Assembly (NCBI GenBank): GCA_021029095.1
Contig: JAJOHG010000293.1
Location: 1-32,116, forward strand
Direction of reading: 5' to 3'
Length of the DNA stretch: 32,116 bases
Origin: Phellopilus nigrolimitatus
Lineage: Eukaryota; Basidiomycota; Agaricomycetes; Hymenochaetales; Hymenochaetaceae
Positions 21,636 to 32,116 of the stretch are shown piece after piece. A program made the translations under genes and the position numbers. The stretch's first letter is position 1. Each line of letters starts with the position of its first letter. The notes beneath the pieces are model-generated. The model was not told the DNA's origin and did no database searches. It saw nothing but the letters and a program-made list of their open reading frames with translations.

Positions 21636-22384
21636 CGTCAACGCCGGCTAAAGCTGAAGGAGGAGATGTCAGATTGACCTAGATGTGGTGGGTAAGGAGG
21701 AGAGCGGCAAGCGGGTGCGGAAGCTAAGTATATATGAAGAGGATGGCTGACGGTGACGTCCATATTTCAGGTACTCGGGTCCGAAAGCAGTAATTTCCAT
21801 ATCAAGCATTAGCATTGGCTTTCTTCACCTCCAGTCTCACATCACCTCATTCAGACCGTCTCCTTCTCACAAATTCCTATGCTGCTTGCGTGTGACAAAA
21901 AGCGAGGCATCAATGTAACTCATCTTCCGTGATTAAGTATGCTCAAGATTGTCTTGAATATTCTCCTTCAGGTTCACTATGTGGCGACAAATGGGCTCTC
22001 TTCTTCAATGCAAAGTTCACGGACGGTCTTCGGACTCAAAGCGATTCTCAAATTCGGATCTGAATCACCATGAGATACAAATGTCACCTGCGCAACTTCT
22101 GGGACTGCATCGATGAACTGGAACTCGACCATCGCTCGCATTCCAAATACGGATAGAAGTCGCCACTGTTTTGCGGCGACACTAGTCTCTCCGTCTATTT
22201 GTGTCGCCGCAACACGGCAGAGCTACATACTCTCCATGGGGTTCTAAGAGTTGGCTTGCAAAGTACGCGACTACAAATCCACAGCACTTGAAGCTGTCAG
22301 ACTCTCGTTCTTTTTGCCACCTTTCATTCTCCTACTTTTCTTTCGCGGTACTGGTTTCATCCTTTATTTTGGCTCTCTGGTTTG
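21636..22384. promoter_or_regulatory. Divergent promoter region, glucokinase / F-box gene
   Basis: This 749-base head-to-head interval has no gene. A TATATAT stretch at 21729-21735 lies about 95 bases upstream of the glucokinase ATG, a plausible TATA box for it. A CRE-like TGACGTCC is at 21754-21761, just beyond. The rest shows nothing distinctive. Confidence 0.5.
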
Positions 22385-23425
22385 ATGTCCTTCCACGGCC
22401 TTCCCACGGAAATCCACATCTCGATATGCCGGTTCGCACATCAGGAGGCAAAAACAAATTTGATCCTCGTTAGCAAATACTTCTATGAGCTGGCGATCCC
22501 ATTGTTGTACAGAGTGGTATTTCTTCCTACGCGACGTCGTGTAGTTTCCTTCCGACACACCCTGCTCAGGAGGCCCGAGCTCTCCACCCACGTCCGCCAC
22601 TTACTTATATCTGACCGTAACCGCGATGAATTCCACGTTGTGTTGCCAGACTTCATCATTTATTGGCCACAGACGAACTCGGAACGAATCGTTCGTAGGC
22701 AAAGGATTCGGGAATGGCTCACAGAACGAGACAACGAGCTGGCCGCCTTCCGTACCTCGCTTCTTTATATTCTGGCGCTCGTTTCAACCCGGCTTTGCTC
22801 GTTGACACTGCTTCACTATGAACATAGCATCAGGAGTTTGAAAGACCTCCTTACCTTCCCATTCCCGGATCTCGAAGAGCTCACGATCAGAGGAGACTAT
22901 CCGCCTCTGCCCAAAGACTTACACCTTCCGAGGCTTAAACGACTGCATCTCGCAGCGGGGGACATGCCCAATCCATGGGCATCTTTCTCCGCCATGACCG
23001 ATGGGTGTCCGAGCCTGACACATCTTCGCATAACGGAACCATTATCATGCATCCTATCGGGTGTCATACTAGCTCAGGCTCTCGAAGTCACTTTTGGCAT
23101 AGCCGAATACGACCCGGAATCCCTCGCAATGCCTCCTGAACGCGATCCAGACGGAACAACATACGCTGCACCGTGTCCACGTCTACCTTCTACTCTGAAA
23201 GAACTTCGACTTCAGCCTTACCCGCCCGAGATGAGTGCCATGGGTATGCCATATCCGGACCATGTAGACATGATGGACAGGCTGGAGGGACTCCAAACAC
23301 ATGCATCGTTCTTCAAGCTCCTCCCTGCGAACAACGACAACTACGTGCTCCCGTACTCGTTTGAAGCGGCTCGACGCGACTGGGAAGATAGGGTGGCTGG
23401 TGGAGTAGGATGCTGGGGGAATTGA
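22385..23425 (+). CDS. F-box protein
   Basis: A single exon encodes 346 residues. Residues 3-45 (HGLPTEIHISICRF...LVSKYFYELAIPLLYR) match the fungal F-box pattern: L-P-x-E-I start, L-V-S-K centre and L-Y-R-x-V end. Such a motif recruits Skp1 in SCF ubiquitin ligases. The rest has weak leucine-rich-repeat character (LEELTIRGDYPPLP, LPRLKRLHLA, CPSLTHLRIT), consistent with a substrate-binding region. The substrate cannot be told. The ATG at 22385 starts right at the F-box. F-box genes of this kind are numerous and fast-evolving in Agaricomycetes. The gene is divergent from the glucokinase gene and runs in the same direction as ATP7. Confidence 0.85.
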   Translation: MSFHGLPTEIHISICRFAHQEAKTNLILVSKYFYELAIPLLYRVVFLPTRRRVVSFRHTLLRRPELSTHVRHLLISDRNRDEFHVVLPDFIIYWPQTNSERIVRRQRIREWLTERDNELAAFRTSLLYILALVSTRLCSLTLLHYEHSIRSLKDLLTFPFPDLEELTIRGDYPPLPKDLHLPRLKRLHLAAGDMPNPWASFSAMTDGCPSLTHLRITEPLSCILSGVILAQALEVTFGIAEYDPESLAMPPERDPDGTTYAAPCPRLPSTLKELRLQPYPPEMSAMGMPYPDHVDMMDRLEGLQTHASFFKLLPANNDNYVLPYSFEAARRDWEDRVAGGVGCWGN

Positions 23426-23891
23426 GCCTCGTGGTCATTGGCAGTAGGACGTCTCTATCCAGGCACTGACCATGAGAGGAGCTTTCCAAAGCAGAATCTA
23501 GACTACCAAGTATGCCGAGGGAGGATGTGCCCCCCGAGTTCAGCCAGTCCACAATTGTTTCTTGTGGAAAATGAGAAGTTTCGTTGAATATCTACATTTT
23601 TCGTCATTTATATAATTTGTCCTACTGTGGTCCTTACTATATTTTTATCTTATCATTATCGTGTATTTAGATTTCCTGATGCAAGGACAAATAATGAAGA
23701 AGTAAGACTTATAGTCGGACCGGCTTTTGCCGTAGTAAATTCTCACGGGGTTTGTTCCCTCCGTCGTCTTCCGGTCTTGTTACTCGCACAACCTTCACCC
23801 ACACCGTTCCGTGCATCCAACGCTTTGAGGTCAGCTGTATTACTGGATATTTTCGCGAAAAAATCCTGACGATTTGCGATCTTAGAGCGTC
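23426..23891. other. Intergenic region before ATP7
   Basis: 466 bases without a gene hold the 3' UTR of the F-box gene and the promoter of ATP7. It is AT-rich around 23590-23700. No clear TATA box or other site is assigned. Confidence 0.6.
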
Positions 23892-24696
23892 ATGGCGTCG
23901 AAAGGAGCGGCCGTTGCCCTCGTACGTCTGTCTTCTCTGGCGCGCCAGTTCTACAATGTTAACGCCGCATTTTGGATTACAGGACTTTACTCGTATCTAC
24001 TCGAAACTCAACTTGGGGAAGGGTGGGATTTGTGCAACTGATCAGCTCTGCTTGATGGCTAATTTTGCGTCGCAGAGACTATCGCCTCGTTACAAGCTTT
24101 CCGCAAGCGACACGCCGATGCCCAGCGCGTTACCAGCCAGCTGGCGTCGCAGCCTACTACAGTTGACTTTGCGCGCTACCGCTCTGTCCTGAAGAACACA
24201 GCGATAGTTGATGAAGCTGAGAAGATCTTGAAAGAGTTCAAGCCAGTGACCTACGATGTTGGTGCGCACGTGAACGCGATTGAGGCCTTCGAGGCGAAGG
24301 CGGTAGGCATCTCGATTCCGTTTATTCTAGGATGTGTACTCACGGCTCTATTATAGCTCGAGAACGCGAAGGCGACTGAGATAAAGATTGATGAGGAGCT
24401 CAAGGATCTCCAGGCTACGCTTGCGAACATTGAGGAGGTCCGGCCGTTTGACGAACTTACCGTGCGTCGTTTCCTCCTCTTCCTTGTGTACTCTTTCAAC
24501 TGATTCTCTTCCTCGCGGCTCTAGGTTAATGACGTTGGCAACGCGCATCCTGAGATTACCAAGGCAGTCGAAACTATGGTCCAGAAAGGCAAATGGACAG
24601 TGCCTGGTACGTTTCTCGACATCCGTCTTCTGGTGTCGAGCTTGACAATGTTGTTTAGGCTACAAGGAGAAGTTCGGCGACTTGACTTTGATGTAG
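23892..24696 (+). CDS. ATP7: Mitochondrial ATP synthase subunit d (F1Fo peripheral stalk)
   Basis: Six exons (23892-23921, 23983-24022, 24076-24302, 24357-24461, 24525-24606, 24659-24696) give 173 residues, the usual length of Atp7. The product is a peripheral-stalk subunit of mitochondrial F1Fo ATP synthase on the matrix side. Recognisable sequence includes [20 protein letters not shown] at the N-terminus, [51 protein letters not shown] and the C-terminus [17 protein letters not shown]. The first exon has only 30 coding nt and the second 40, so open-frame searches miss the N-terminus. All introns are GT-AG, 52-63 nt. No odd features. Confidence 0.95.
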
Positions 24697-25161
24697 ATGC
24701 TCCTGTAGTTCGTCTATAGATCCTCACAGAAATGCTAGCTCGCTTGTTAATCTAACGCGTCGTGTGGAAAGACGAAGGGAAAGCAGGTCGACGTCCTGGG
24801 AAAGAGGGGCTCTCGGCGAGGAACTAAACTCGCTTCACCAAGCGAAGCTGTGAATCACGAGTTCCTGTCATGGATTAGGATAGGACTTCGTTGGACGTAA
24901 GAACATTTTTGTAGTAACTTAAGACTCGATTACCAACGACGACGTGCAAGCCTAAGCAAAAACTCTGATGTGTTTTTTGACCTCCGAGCAACTCACAGAC
25001 GATGAGCGGAGGTGAAAACGCGAAAACGTCAGCGTTCCCAAAAGGAGCAACTTCTGCAGCCACACCTATAGCCACGAGGGGTCACCCCGCAACCGCTTGC
25101 CACCTCTTGCATGGACCCCCATTGTTCACCATTCACCACGCACTAACGCTCCGCAAATAAG
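24697..25161. other. Intergenic region before GPC1
   Basis: 465 bases hold the ATP7 3' UTR and the GPC1 promoter. Open frames here are short and without motifs. No further element is assigned. Confidence 0.6.
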
Positions 25162-27068
25162 ATGTCCAACGACTCGTCCAACGAGCACTCGCGACCTCCT
25201 AGCCCCGCGTCTCGTCCAGAGGCGCCAGGGTTCTCCTCAAGCAACAGCGGGATGGGCTTCTTCTCTGTGCCGTTCGAACGCTTCGTGCGCGACGACGCGA
25301 CCGAATGGACGAGCGCGTTCACGCTCCTTGGTGAGTATTGCTGGAAGCTCCTGCCTATGTCAAACTGATGTGCTCAATGCCACAAAATCAGACACCATCG
25401 AAACATTTTTCGATTCGCGTATGGACCTGTTGGAGCGCAGGCTGAAGAAACACTCTGATAGACTCAAACTACGCGCAGAAGAGGCATTCAAGTTTAAAGC
25501 ACCTTCAGGAGACATCTTTGTTGCAAAGGACATCGAGCGGGAGGTGCAGAAGTTCAAGTTGAAGGTACGTGCTCCTTATCTCGCCACACGAAAACCGATT
25601 TGACACACCGCGTTGCTCTATAGGTCTCGACTCGTATAGCAACCTTCTCAACTGCCTGGCAATCTGCCAAAGTCGTTCGAACGAGAGAAAAACTGTCTTT
25701 TTTCTTCGGAGTCATGTCTGTGCTTGTCACTGCGCTCCTTTTCGGAATGGCTCCACAGTGCGTACACGCGTTTCCCTCGCTGACGACGTGTTTTTGAATG
25801 CTTTCGCGCTCTCAGGTGGTTGCACATCGCATATACGGTCCAGGCTCTATATCTACTCCCATTGCGTGCGTATAATTACAAAAAACGCGCGTGGCATTAC
25901 TTCCTCTTCGATCTGTGCTACTACGCCACCTTCCTCAACTTCATTTTTATCTGGCTTGCACCGTCGAGTGCCACGCTTTGGATCGCATGCTATTGCATGT
26001 CCCACGGATCACTGGCCAGTGCTGTCATCACATGGCGAAATAGTCTTGTCTTCCATGACTCGGACAAGGTCACATCGCTGTTTGTGCATATCTATGCACC
26101 ATTAGTATTTACAGTGATACGGTATGTGCAGCCAATTCGTTTCTTATTTAAAATGTTCAGAATTTCTCCAGGCACTTCTATCCGGGAGCAGAAACACGCT
26201 TTCCTGCAATTGCCAATGTCCCTCACCTCAGTGTTGTGAAAGCCTTTGGACTCAGCACGCTCATCTGTCAGTCACTTCCTTCACCGTTTCCTTCGTTATT
26301 TACGCTCTTGTTGTGATATAGATACAATTTGGCAAGTATTGTACTGGAAGGTACGTCACCCTCTGCCCCTGAAGGAAAAGACTGACAATAAATTGCCTTC
26401 TCACAAAGTTCGTTCTCGTCGACCGTCGCAAGAAGATCGAGTCCGGTGAACGTACGACGTCTTTCTCTTGGATGCTGAACGACAAGCGCGGCGCTATCGG
26501 TCGTATGCTGGCTCATGTTCCTCAGAAGTACAGGGAGGTTTCGTTTATTGCAGGACAACTCGGTTCGTAAAACCTTTTCTCTATACAATTGCATGGCTAA
26601 TTAGAATTTTGCAATAGTGTACACTCTACTGGTCGAACTCCCTGTTCCCGTTCTGTATCAAAGTTCCTTTTGGAGTGGAGCGTTTCTGCTCCTCATATTT
26701 TCCGTAAGCGTTTGGAATGGCGGAGGATTCTACATTGAAGTGTTTGGACGGAAGTGCGTAATATCGCTGAATCTCATTGAAAGTCCTGTACTTAACTGGC
26801 ACAACTCCACAGGTTTGAGAGGGAGCTTGAGACCCTGCGCAAGGAGCTTGCCGAGGCGTCTGCTTCTCGATCGGGCGCTGCTACTCCAGCCGACTTCCAA
26901 GGATTACATTCTCGAACTGTCAGCGAGGACAACTTTTCCGTGGCGACCGATTCACCGGTGCTCATCGCTCAGGATCTCGCGCCTGTGCCGTCACCGATCA
27001 GTGCTCTTGAGCTCAATGACTCGTCGGAGCGCTCATTTGTTGAACCAGAGAAGAAGAAAGACCAATAG
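25162..27068 (+). CDS. GPC1: Glycerophosphocholine acyltransferase (DUF2838 family)
   Basis: Nine exons (25162-25330, 25392-25564, 25624-25757, 25816-26121, 26172-26266, 26322-26350, 26409-26562, 26618-26753, 26813-27068) give 483 residues with consistent phases. The family acylates glycerophosphocholine to lyso-phosphatidylcholine with acyl-CoA, remodelling phosphatidylcholine; yeast Gpc1 is the reference. An N-terminal soluble region contains an amphipathic helix (RMDLLERRLKKHSDRLK). About eight hydrophobic segments follow, e.g. FFFGVMSVLVTALLFGM, YFLFDLCYYATFLNFIFIW and FLLLIFSVSVWNGGGFY. DUF2838-like blocks include SLVFHDSDKVTSLFVHI and NVPHLSVVKAFGLST. The C-terminal tail is cytosolic-looking, acidic and Ser-rich, after a short coil. 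Exon 6 is only 29 nt. Tail-to-tail with TAD1, 258 bases apart. Confidence 0.93.
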
Positions 27069-27326
27069 AGTCACTTCATACCCTCCGTTTATTGTCCTCG
27101 CTATCATCTGCTATCTTACCCACATGTAACGACCCTTCACGACTTAGCGTGTTCACTCACTACGCTTCCTCCACGACTCCGTAGATGATATATTTCTGTT
27201 TCGCCTATTTGCACTATAAACTCCTATGCGTTGTTCCTCTTCGCCTCATCTACACCTCTATGTTACTTGTGTACACGGGAGTGGTCCTGTTGTGGACCGA
27301 TCCTTACCTATACCGCTTTGTACAAT

Positions 27327-28982
27327 TTATAGTAGCTTATTATTTTTCAATGTCAAGCAAGCGTCGTCGTAAACATGGCTTTCGATGTCAAATGACTCCC
27401 AAGGCTTTCCGCTGACGACCCATCCTGCGAAGGGGCCCTTCGGGCCTTTCAACGCGTGCCGAGCGGCCTGAAAGGCGACGTCAGATTTCTTCGCTTCGTA
27501 ATAAGTTGTGCCTAGCCTTCAATATTTTCAGCTGAATGCTTAAGGAAAGATCTAAGATAATAATATGGCGTACGGTCGACATGGCATACCCAAATCTTTC
27601 GTGGTTTCTTCACACAACATATACAGCTGCAATTTGCACAAGCGAGGTCTACCAAGAATAGCATGCAGCTCAGACCTGAGTGTCCTGTCGCCAAAGATCA
27701 AGAGCAGGAGACACACCGGAACTTCTCGAGTCCAAGCTGCTTCGCGCCTACTCCGCGCCGGGTCCCATTGATAATCACCTCTTGCCCGATCGCCGAGTCC
27801 GCAGACCAGCACAGAGCTTGCGAGACGGCCATATTTTAGTCTCTGATAGTGAAAATTAAATTTAAAAAAACGGGAAGGCGTACATTCGTTGCTAGATGGC
27901 GGAGGGGCTTCTTGCGGATGTAAAGCTTGCAACACGGCTCGAGAATGCATGAAATCCAAGAGGGTGAAGCAGATCGCAGGCTTTGCTAATTGAAAGCCTT
28001 CGGGGAGATCTGAAGAGAAAGCATCAGAAAGAGCTGCCACAGGCCAACGCATGGAAGCACGCACCTCCTGTTCCCTCCAACCGTCGATAAAACGCCCGCT
28101 CACAGTCCTCCCTGACAGCGCCCCTCATCTCCGGCGGCACATCGCCCACGATAACGGAGCTCACATAGACCGGCGCGAAGACGCGCGCCGCCAGCGCGCC
28201 CTGCACGCCGAGCACGCCCCACGCGGCGATCTTGTCGCTGCACGCCATGCAGCGCGTCGGCGGCGCGTCCGCGCGCCCCGGCTTCGTGCGCAGCGCGCCG
28301 TGCCGCGCATAGCCGTCCCGCCCGCGCGAGGCCGCGCCCGCCGGCGGCGCGGCGGGCGGCGCGGCGTCCTTGAGCGCGGCCATGGCCGGGTCCTGCGCGG
28401 ACGCGAGGAAGCGCATGGACGCGTCGCCGCCTTGATTTCCAATGCGAAAAGCACCGAGTCCGGCCAGAACGTCGTTCCGAGCGAGGCGAGGCACACATGC
28501 GGGCGTTGGTGAATACCGGGCGTTCAAGGAGAAATGCATCGCGCGAGACGGTTCTTACAGGGGACGGTCGATATGTACATGTGCAGCCTGCAGCTGTCCC
28601 TCAGCGTCCATTTCCCGGCCGGGCCCGGGCGTCGCTCGATCCACTCCGATCCAGCGGCCGTGTGCAGCGCGCGCTGGACCTCTTCGTAGAGCCATCGGAC
28701 GACGCCACGGCGCGCGAGCACCTCGGCGTGGCTGTCATGAAGCGCGTCTCCGAGCACCGGATAGCGAGAGGTCGGAAGACACTTGGAGCCCGTTGCGAGA
28801 GATATGAGCTTGAATCTCCTCTCTAGATCTGCGCCGCTGGGAGCGGCCGATGACAGGGGAGACTCGAGGACAAATGCTGCCAGGACGGTGTATTGGTAGT
28901 TATTAGACAGCTTGAAGTTGCAGGCCGCGTACTGTGAGTGTGCGAGCCTCACGAGCTCGTCGACGTCATCAGCGGGGAGCAT
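27327..28982 (-). CDS. TAD1: tRNA-specific adenosine deaminase 1 (A37 of tRNA-Ala)
   Basis: Six exons (28982-28559, 28430-28065, 28009-27884, 27816-27717, 27648-27590, 27511-27327) give 419 residues. The enzyme deaminates adenosine 37 of tRNA-Ala to inosine. Deaminase residues are His85 and Glu87 (DSHAEV), Cys142 (VPCGDASM, restored by the first splice) and Cys205 (CMACSDK): zinc ligands plus the proton-shuttling Glu. The C-terminal half has EVIINGTRRGV, GTTYYEAKK and GPFAGWVVSG, typical of the adenosine-deaminase/editase domain. Junctions 4 to 6 were chosen because they rebuild SLCWSADS, FRPRLCKL and TTYYEAK. Exon 2 is extremely GC-rich and has an Ala/Pro-rich insert (about 164-177) between the Cys motifs; later exons are much less GC-rich. 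The first intron is unusually long for the window (128 nt). Confidence 0.93.
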
Positions 28983-29383
28983 ATATCGTGAGTGCGTGTG
29001 GTTCGGAACACAGAGCGAAGACGTAAAAGGAAGGAAGATGCCCAGATGCGGAAGCCTGGGTGTTGTGGCTGCCCTTTTGGCTGCTGTGGCTGAACGCGAT
29101 CATGAGCTTTACTCCAAGCTCAATATGAAGTGTATTCGCGACTCCATATACTCAAGACGCATGCACATCTTCGATGTGCGAGCGCTGGTATTTTGCTCCA
29201 GCTGCGGTGACGCGTCGTCGTCTCAATGAGGTCGCCAAGCCTCAAACCTACTCCAAGCGCTGCTGCATAAAAGCCCAGTGCTCGACTATTGTTCTGCAAG
29301 AAAACTCGAGCTACCCGCGCATTCCAGCACCCACAAGCTCCAGCATCTACTGTACCCTTAAATCATCTAACGTCACAAACAAG
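28983..29383. promoter_or_regulatory. Divergent promoter region, TAD1 / Con-6-like gene
   Basis: 401 bases lie between two divergent start codons. ATAAAAG at 29267-29273, about 111-117 bases before the Con-6-like ATG, is a good TATA-box candidate. A CGTCA half-site of the ATF/CREB type is at 29371-29375. The short open frame at 29041-29229 has no recognisable motif. Confidence 0.5.
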
Positions 29384-29894
29384 ATGTTCAGGCCGTTCCT
29401 CTCGCCACCATACTACTGGCACTTCGAATCGCGCTACGGGCTCGCGCCGTAATTTCTTCCACCGTGAAAATCGCGGTCACCGAGAAAATGCAAGCGGATC
29501 CACTGGCTCGCGCCGCGGTCTCTTCCATCGCGCCGATCCCGACCGCCAGGCAGGCGGATACAAGTACGCATTTTCTCATACCAACAACCTCTTCTCGCAT
29601 CGGCACTTACATCACAAACAACCGCCACAGAGCCGCGCTGCACAACCCGAACACAACACACGAAGGGCGCAGGCACGCCAAGCACGAGCTCCGCGAGATG
29701 GTACGCCAGCGCTCTTCCATAAATTTCCGCCAGTTGGCTTGATTTTCTCACCGCATCTTCTCGTACAGGGCCGGGGCAGGGAAGCGCACGGCCATCCGAG
29801 CCTCACGTCGCGCATCAGGCACATGTTCGGGATGCACTCGCGCTCGTCGCGCTCGACAGCCCGCTCGGAGCCAGTCTATTCGGAGCGCTACTAA
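29384..29894 (+). pseudogene. Con-6-like small protein gene, exon 1 apparently frameshifted
   Basis: Three exons are inferred: 29384-29563, 29631-29700 and 29769-29894. Splicing joins GGYKAALHNPNTTHEG, RRHAKHELREM and GRGREAHGHPSLTSRIRHMF, a pattern seen in small Con-6 (conidiation protein 6)-like proteins of basidiomycetes. Con-6 proteins accumulate in spores or under stress; their biochemical role is unclear. The only plausible ATG (29384, A at -3, codons M-F) is one base out of frame with the RHHTTGTSNR...GLFHRADPDR sequence that leads into the Con-6 core. One surplus base close to codon 4 would explain it. No in-frame ATG exists in the core frame of exon 1. So it is a real frameshift, a sequencing error, or a start I cannot see. 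The exon also holds an internal duplication (TGSRRNFFHR / TGSRRGLFHR). Confidence 0.65.
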
Positions 29895-32116
29895 ACGCAT
29901 CGCCAACGCGTCGACGAAATTCCGAGTCTCCGATCCAGTGCACGCGTGTCATACCTAGTATACCATCGACTCCATAATCCCTACGATTTGTAAAATGTCT
30001 TGTAATGCACATATATCTGTGTTGTCTAACGATTAAAATACGATACCGAGCCAGATTCAGACCGTACGCAGAGTCAATGCGCGATCTCCTTATCGAAGAG
30101 ACGCTGCACCACTCTGCTCCGCTAGCAATCACTCACCGAACGCACGAGCCATCCCCTTCGCGGATTCGCGGAGATCGAACTGCGCAGCCCACAGTAACTT
30201 GATGCCGCTCAACGAACTCGATTCAACGAGTCTCGAGATCAAATAGGCACCCGCACAGTCGGCCTTGTGTCTATACCCCGGCGGGCGCCTATCTCCTGCC
30301 TCCTTTACTCATGCACGGTTGACGAGAACAGTCCGTATGCACGGAAGCTCATCAAGCGCGCAGATGATGGGCACAAGTGTACGCCTGGTTATTCGGCACC
30401 TGCAGCGTCCGTAGCGCCGCGAAGGCCATCAACGCCCATTCCCTAGGTCACCGGCCAAAAAAAGCGGAAAGAACGAGAACCAAGTAGTGATGCGGGGGTG
30501 CAAGAAGTTGCGCATGCATGCATGCAGGAGTGTCTTATGTTAGCGATCGCAGTCTGCGTGGTGCAGAGAAGCGCTCGCCTTCACATGCATGCCTCGAAGA
30601 CAGAAGACAGGACGTCGCGTTCGAGCTGGGTTGCCAGGATGAGGTGACAGCGTTTCAAGGAAGGCACGCTCGAGCGCGGTTGATAGATACAGAAGGCCGG
30701 AAGCTGGAGGTTGTGATGGATGTTTGATACAGACGAAGAAGCCGCAGAGAGGCAGACATCAGGCCGAAAGAGAATTAGAGCGTTGGGCCAACAAGAGGGT
30801 GCAGAAGTCGTCTGGTTGGCTAGAGAGGCCGCTATCAAAAGCAGAGAGCGGCGACAGGAAGATGATGATCACGGCGTCGTCGGGCGGGCAGATGCAGAGG
30901 AGACATTCGCACAGACACACAGTGAGAGTAATGAAAATACGGGCTTTCCGCCTTCTCGAAAAATGAAACCCGTTTTGGAACCGGCGAGTGAGGCTTGGCT
31001 TGTGTGTGAGAGTTTCTTCTGAGCGAGCACGCCCGAGAAGCCTTTCCAGACGATAGATACGGCAAAGAAGGCGTGTACAGCAAGGGCACCCAAGCCGTCT
31101 CAATTTGCTGGCACGACGCCAAATCGAACGAGAGCCGTATGCAGGACGATCCCGGGCATATCTGCAGGCCCAGCCACAGATAGCGGCGCCAGCTTAAATT
31201 CGACGTCCGGCGCGCGGCCCTGCAACGCCGCATCATCAATTTGATTTGCTGAGGATCGCGGCGGTGCAGATACCGCGCCGCCCTTCGATAATTAATGCCA
31301 GCGTACTCGGACTACGAACTTGGAACCTTATACACGCACCCTTTACGCAATACGTACTATGAGGAAAAGAAACGGACTGACCACCGAAATAGAATATTGG
31401 CGTGCGCCGGCGCCGCCACGAAGCCTCTGAAGGCATTGGGGGCAGTACGAGACGAGCGCGTTGACAACGACAGGACGCGCCTCGGAATGGCAACCTCGAC
31501 AGATATAGCCACGTCAGCGCTGTAGGCTGTAGGTCTGTCTGGCCGTGCGTAGCAGCGTGAACGCGTGTGTGCATGGGAAAACGAGCGGTCGGAACACCGG
31601 AGAGCTCTGCGCGGAGGTCGTTTATCGCGTGTGCCGAGCACTCGGCAGGACAGTACGAGAACGCGCCGAGTCAGGACGTCGTGTCGCGGCCCCTCGACGT
31701 ATCGAGTCACTGATAATGTCCGACTCGGAGAGACACCAGCAAGACTCCACGGCCAGCCAAAGAAGGGCCTGAGCCCAGAAGGTTGCCGCGAGGGCCCGCG
31801 CACACACGCCGCGCCAATTTTCAAACCCGCGGCCCGCGTCCGCGTCATACGGCACGCGCGCAGCGCTGCGTCGGAAGCGCGGGGCCATCGCACATAAGTG
31901 CGAGACACGGCGGCGCAGCAGCAGCACCGAGCACCACAAGGGCTGCGTCGTGGCTTACACGCGCACATCGCTGTGCCGCAGCCCCCTCCGGACATGTGCT
32001 CTAATCTGTCCCACATCGGGTATATGACTTCCTTACTTGGGTATTTATTTGCGATAGCGTTGGATTCGACTTCCCGCAACTAGCTCGAGGCGAATTCAGC
32101 TCTTGTCTCAGTTCAG
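29895..32116. other. Gene-free right end
   Basis: I see no supportable gene in these 2.2 kb. The longest open frame (about 31357-32079, -) is rich in Arg, Cys and Ala and shows no domain or motif; it looks like composition. A gene with very short exons, or one continuing past the window, cannot be excluded. Confidence 0.5.

Noticed and set aside
27685..27716. A 32-nt intron in TAD1
   Set aside because: Too short for a fungal intron. The acceptor at 27649 gives a 68-nt intron and restores RPRLCKL, which fits the family better.
30581..31239. Several overlapping open frames of 70-130 codons
   Set aside because: All are short, mutually overlapping on both strands and without family motifs.
31357..32079. 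A 240-codon open frame on the - strand at the right end
   Set aside because: Arg/Cys/Ala-rich with no recognisable motif and no supporting splice structure. Likely composition.

Overview
The window looks like nuclear DNA of a filamentous basidiomycete, probably an Agaricomycete. Genes are split by many short GT-AG introns (mostly 48-70 nt). There is a FunK1-type protein kinase, a family expanded in mushroom-forming fungi, and a Con-6-like small gene of a style common in that group. The species cannot be named from sequence alone. Gene models were made by hand: splice sites were chosen so that reading phase is kept and family motifs are restored.

Layout. (1) 1-7956 is a tandem array on the + strand of an uncharacterised gene family (copies A, B, C and a divergent D). 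Each complete copy encodes a short N-terminal domain with a Y-G-L-K/R-N-G motif, a basic nuclear-localisation-like patch and a long coiled coil. A, B and C are close relatives; the B-to-C start distance is about 2.47 kb. (2) 7957-11417 has no gene I can support. (3) 11418-13634 (-) is an ATF/CREB-type bZIP transcription factor, followed by a GC-rich gene-free stretch of about 3.5 kb up to 17168. (4) 17169-19355 (+) is a FunK1 kinase, convergent with a nine-exon glucokinase/hexokinase (19688-21635, -). (5) 22385-29894 is gene-dense and mostly housekeeping: an F-box protein (+), mitochondrial ATP synthase subunit d (+), glycerophosphocholine acyltransferase GPC1 (+), tRNA adenosine deaminase TAD1 (-) and a Con-6-like stress/conidiation small protein (+) whose first exon appears frameshifted. 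(6) 29895-32116 has no supportable gene.

There is no operon-like pathway. Glucokinase, ATP synthase subunit d, GPC1 and TAD1 serve glycolysis, respiration, lipid remodelling and tRNA modification. The accessory interest lies in the tandem coiled-coil array. Its copies share upstream blocks, introns and a 63-nt, hairpin-forming intron segment that is better conserved than the neighbouring exons, and one spacer carries an inverted block. A GC-AG intron in copy B, the frameshift in the Con-6-like gene and the readable introns of the FunK1 gene also deserve checking.
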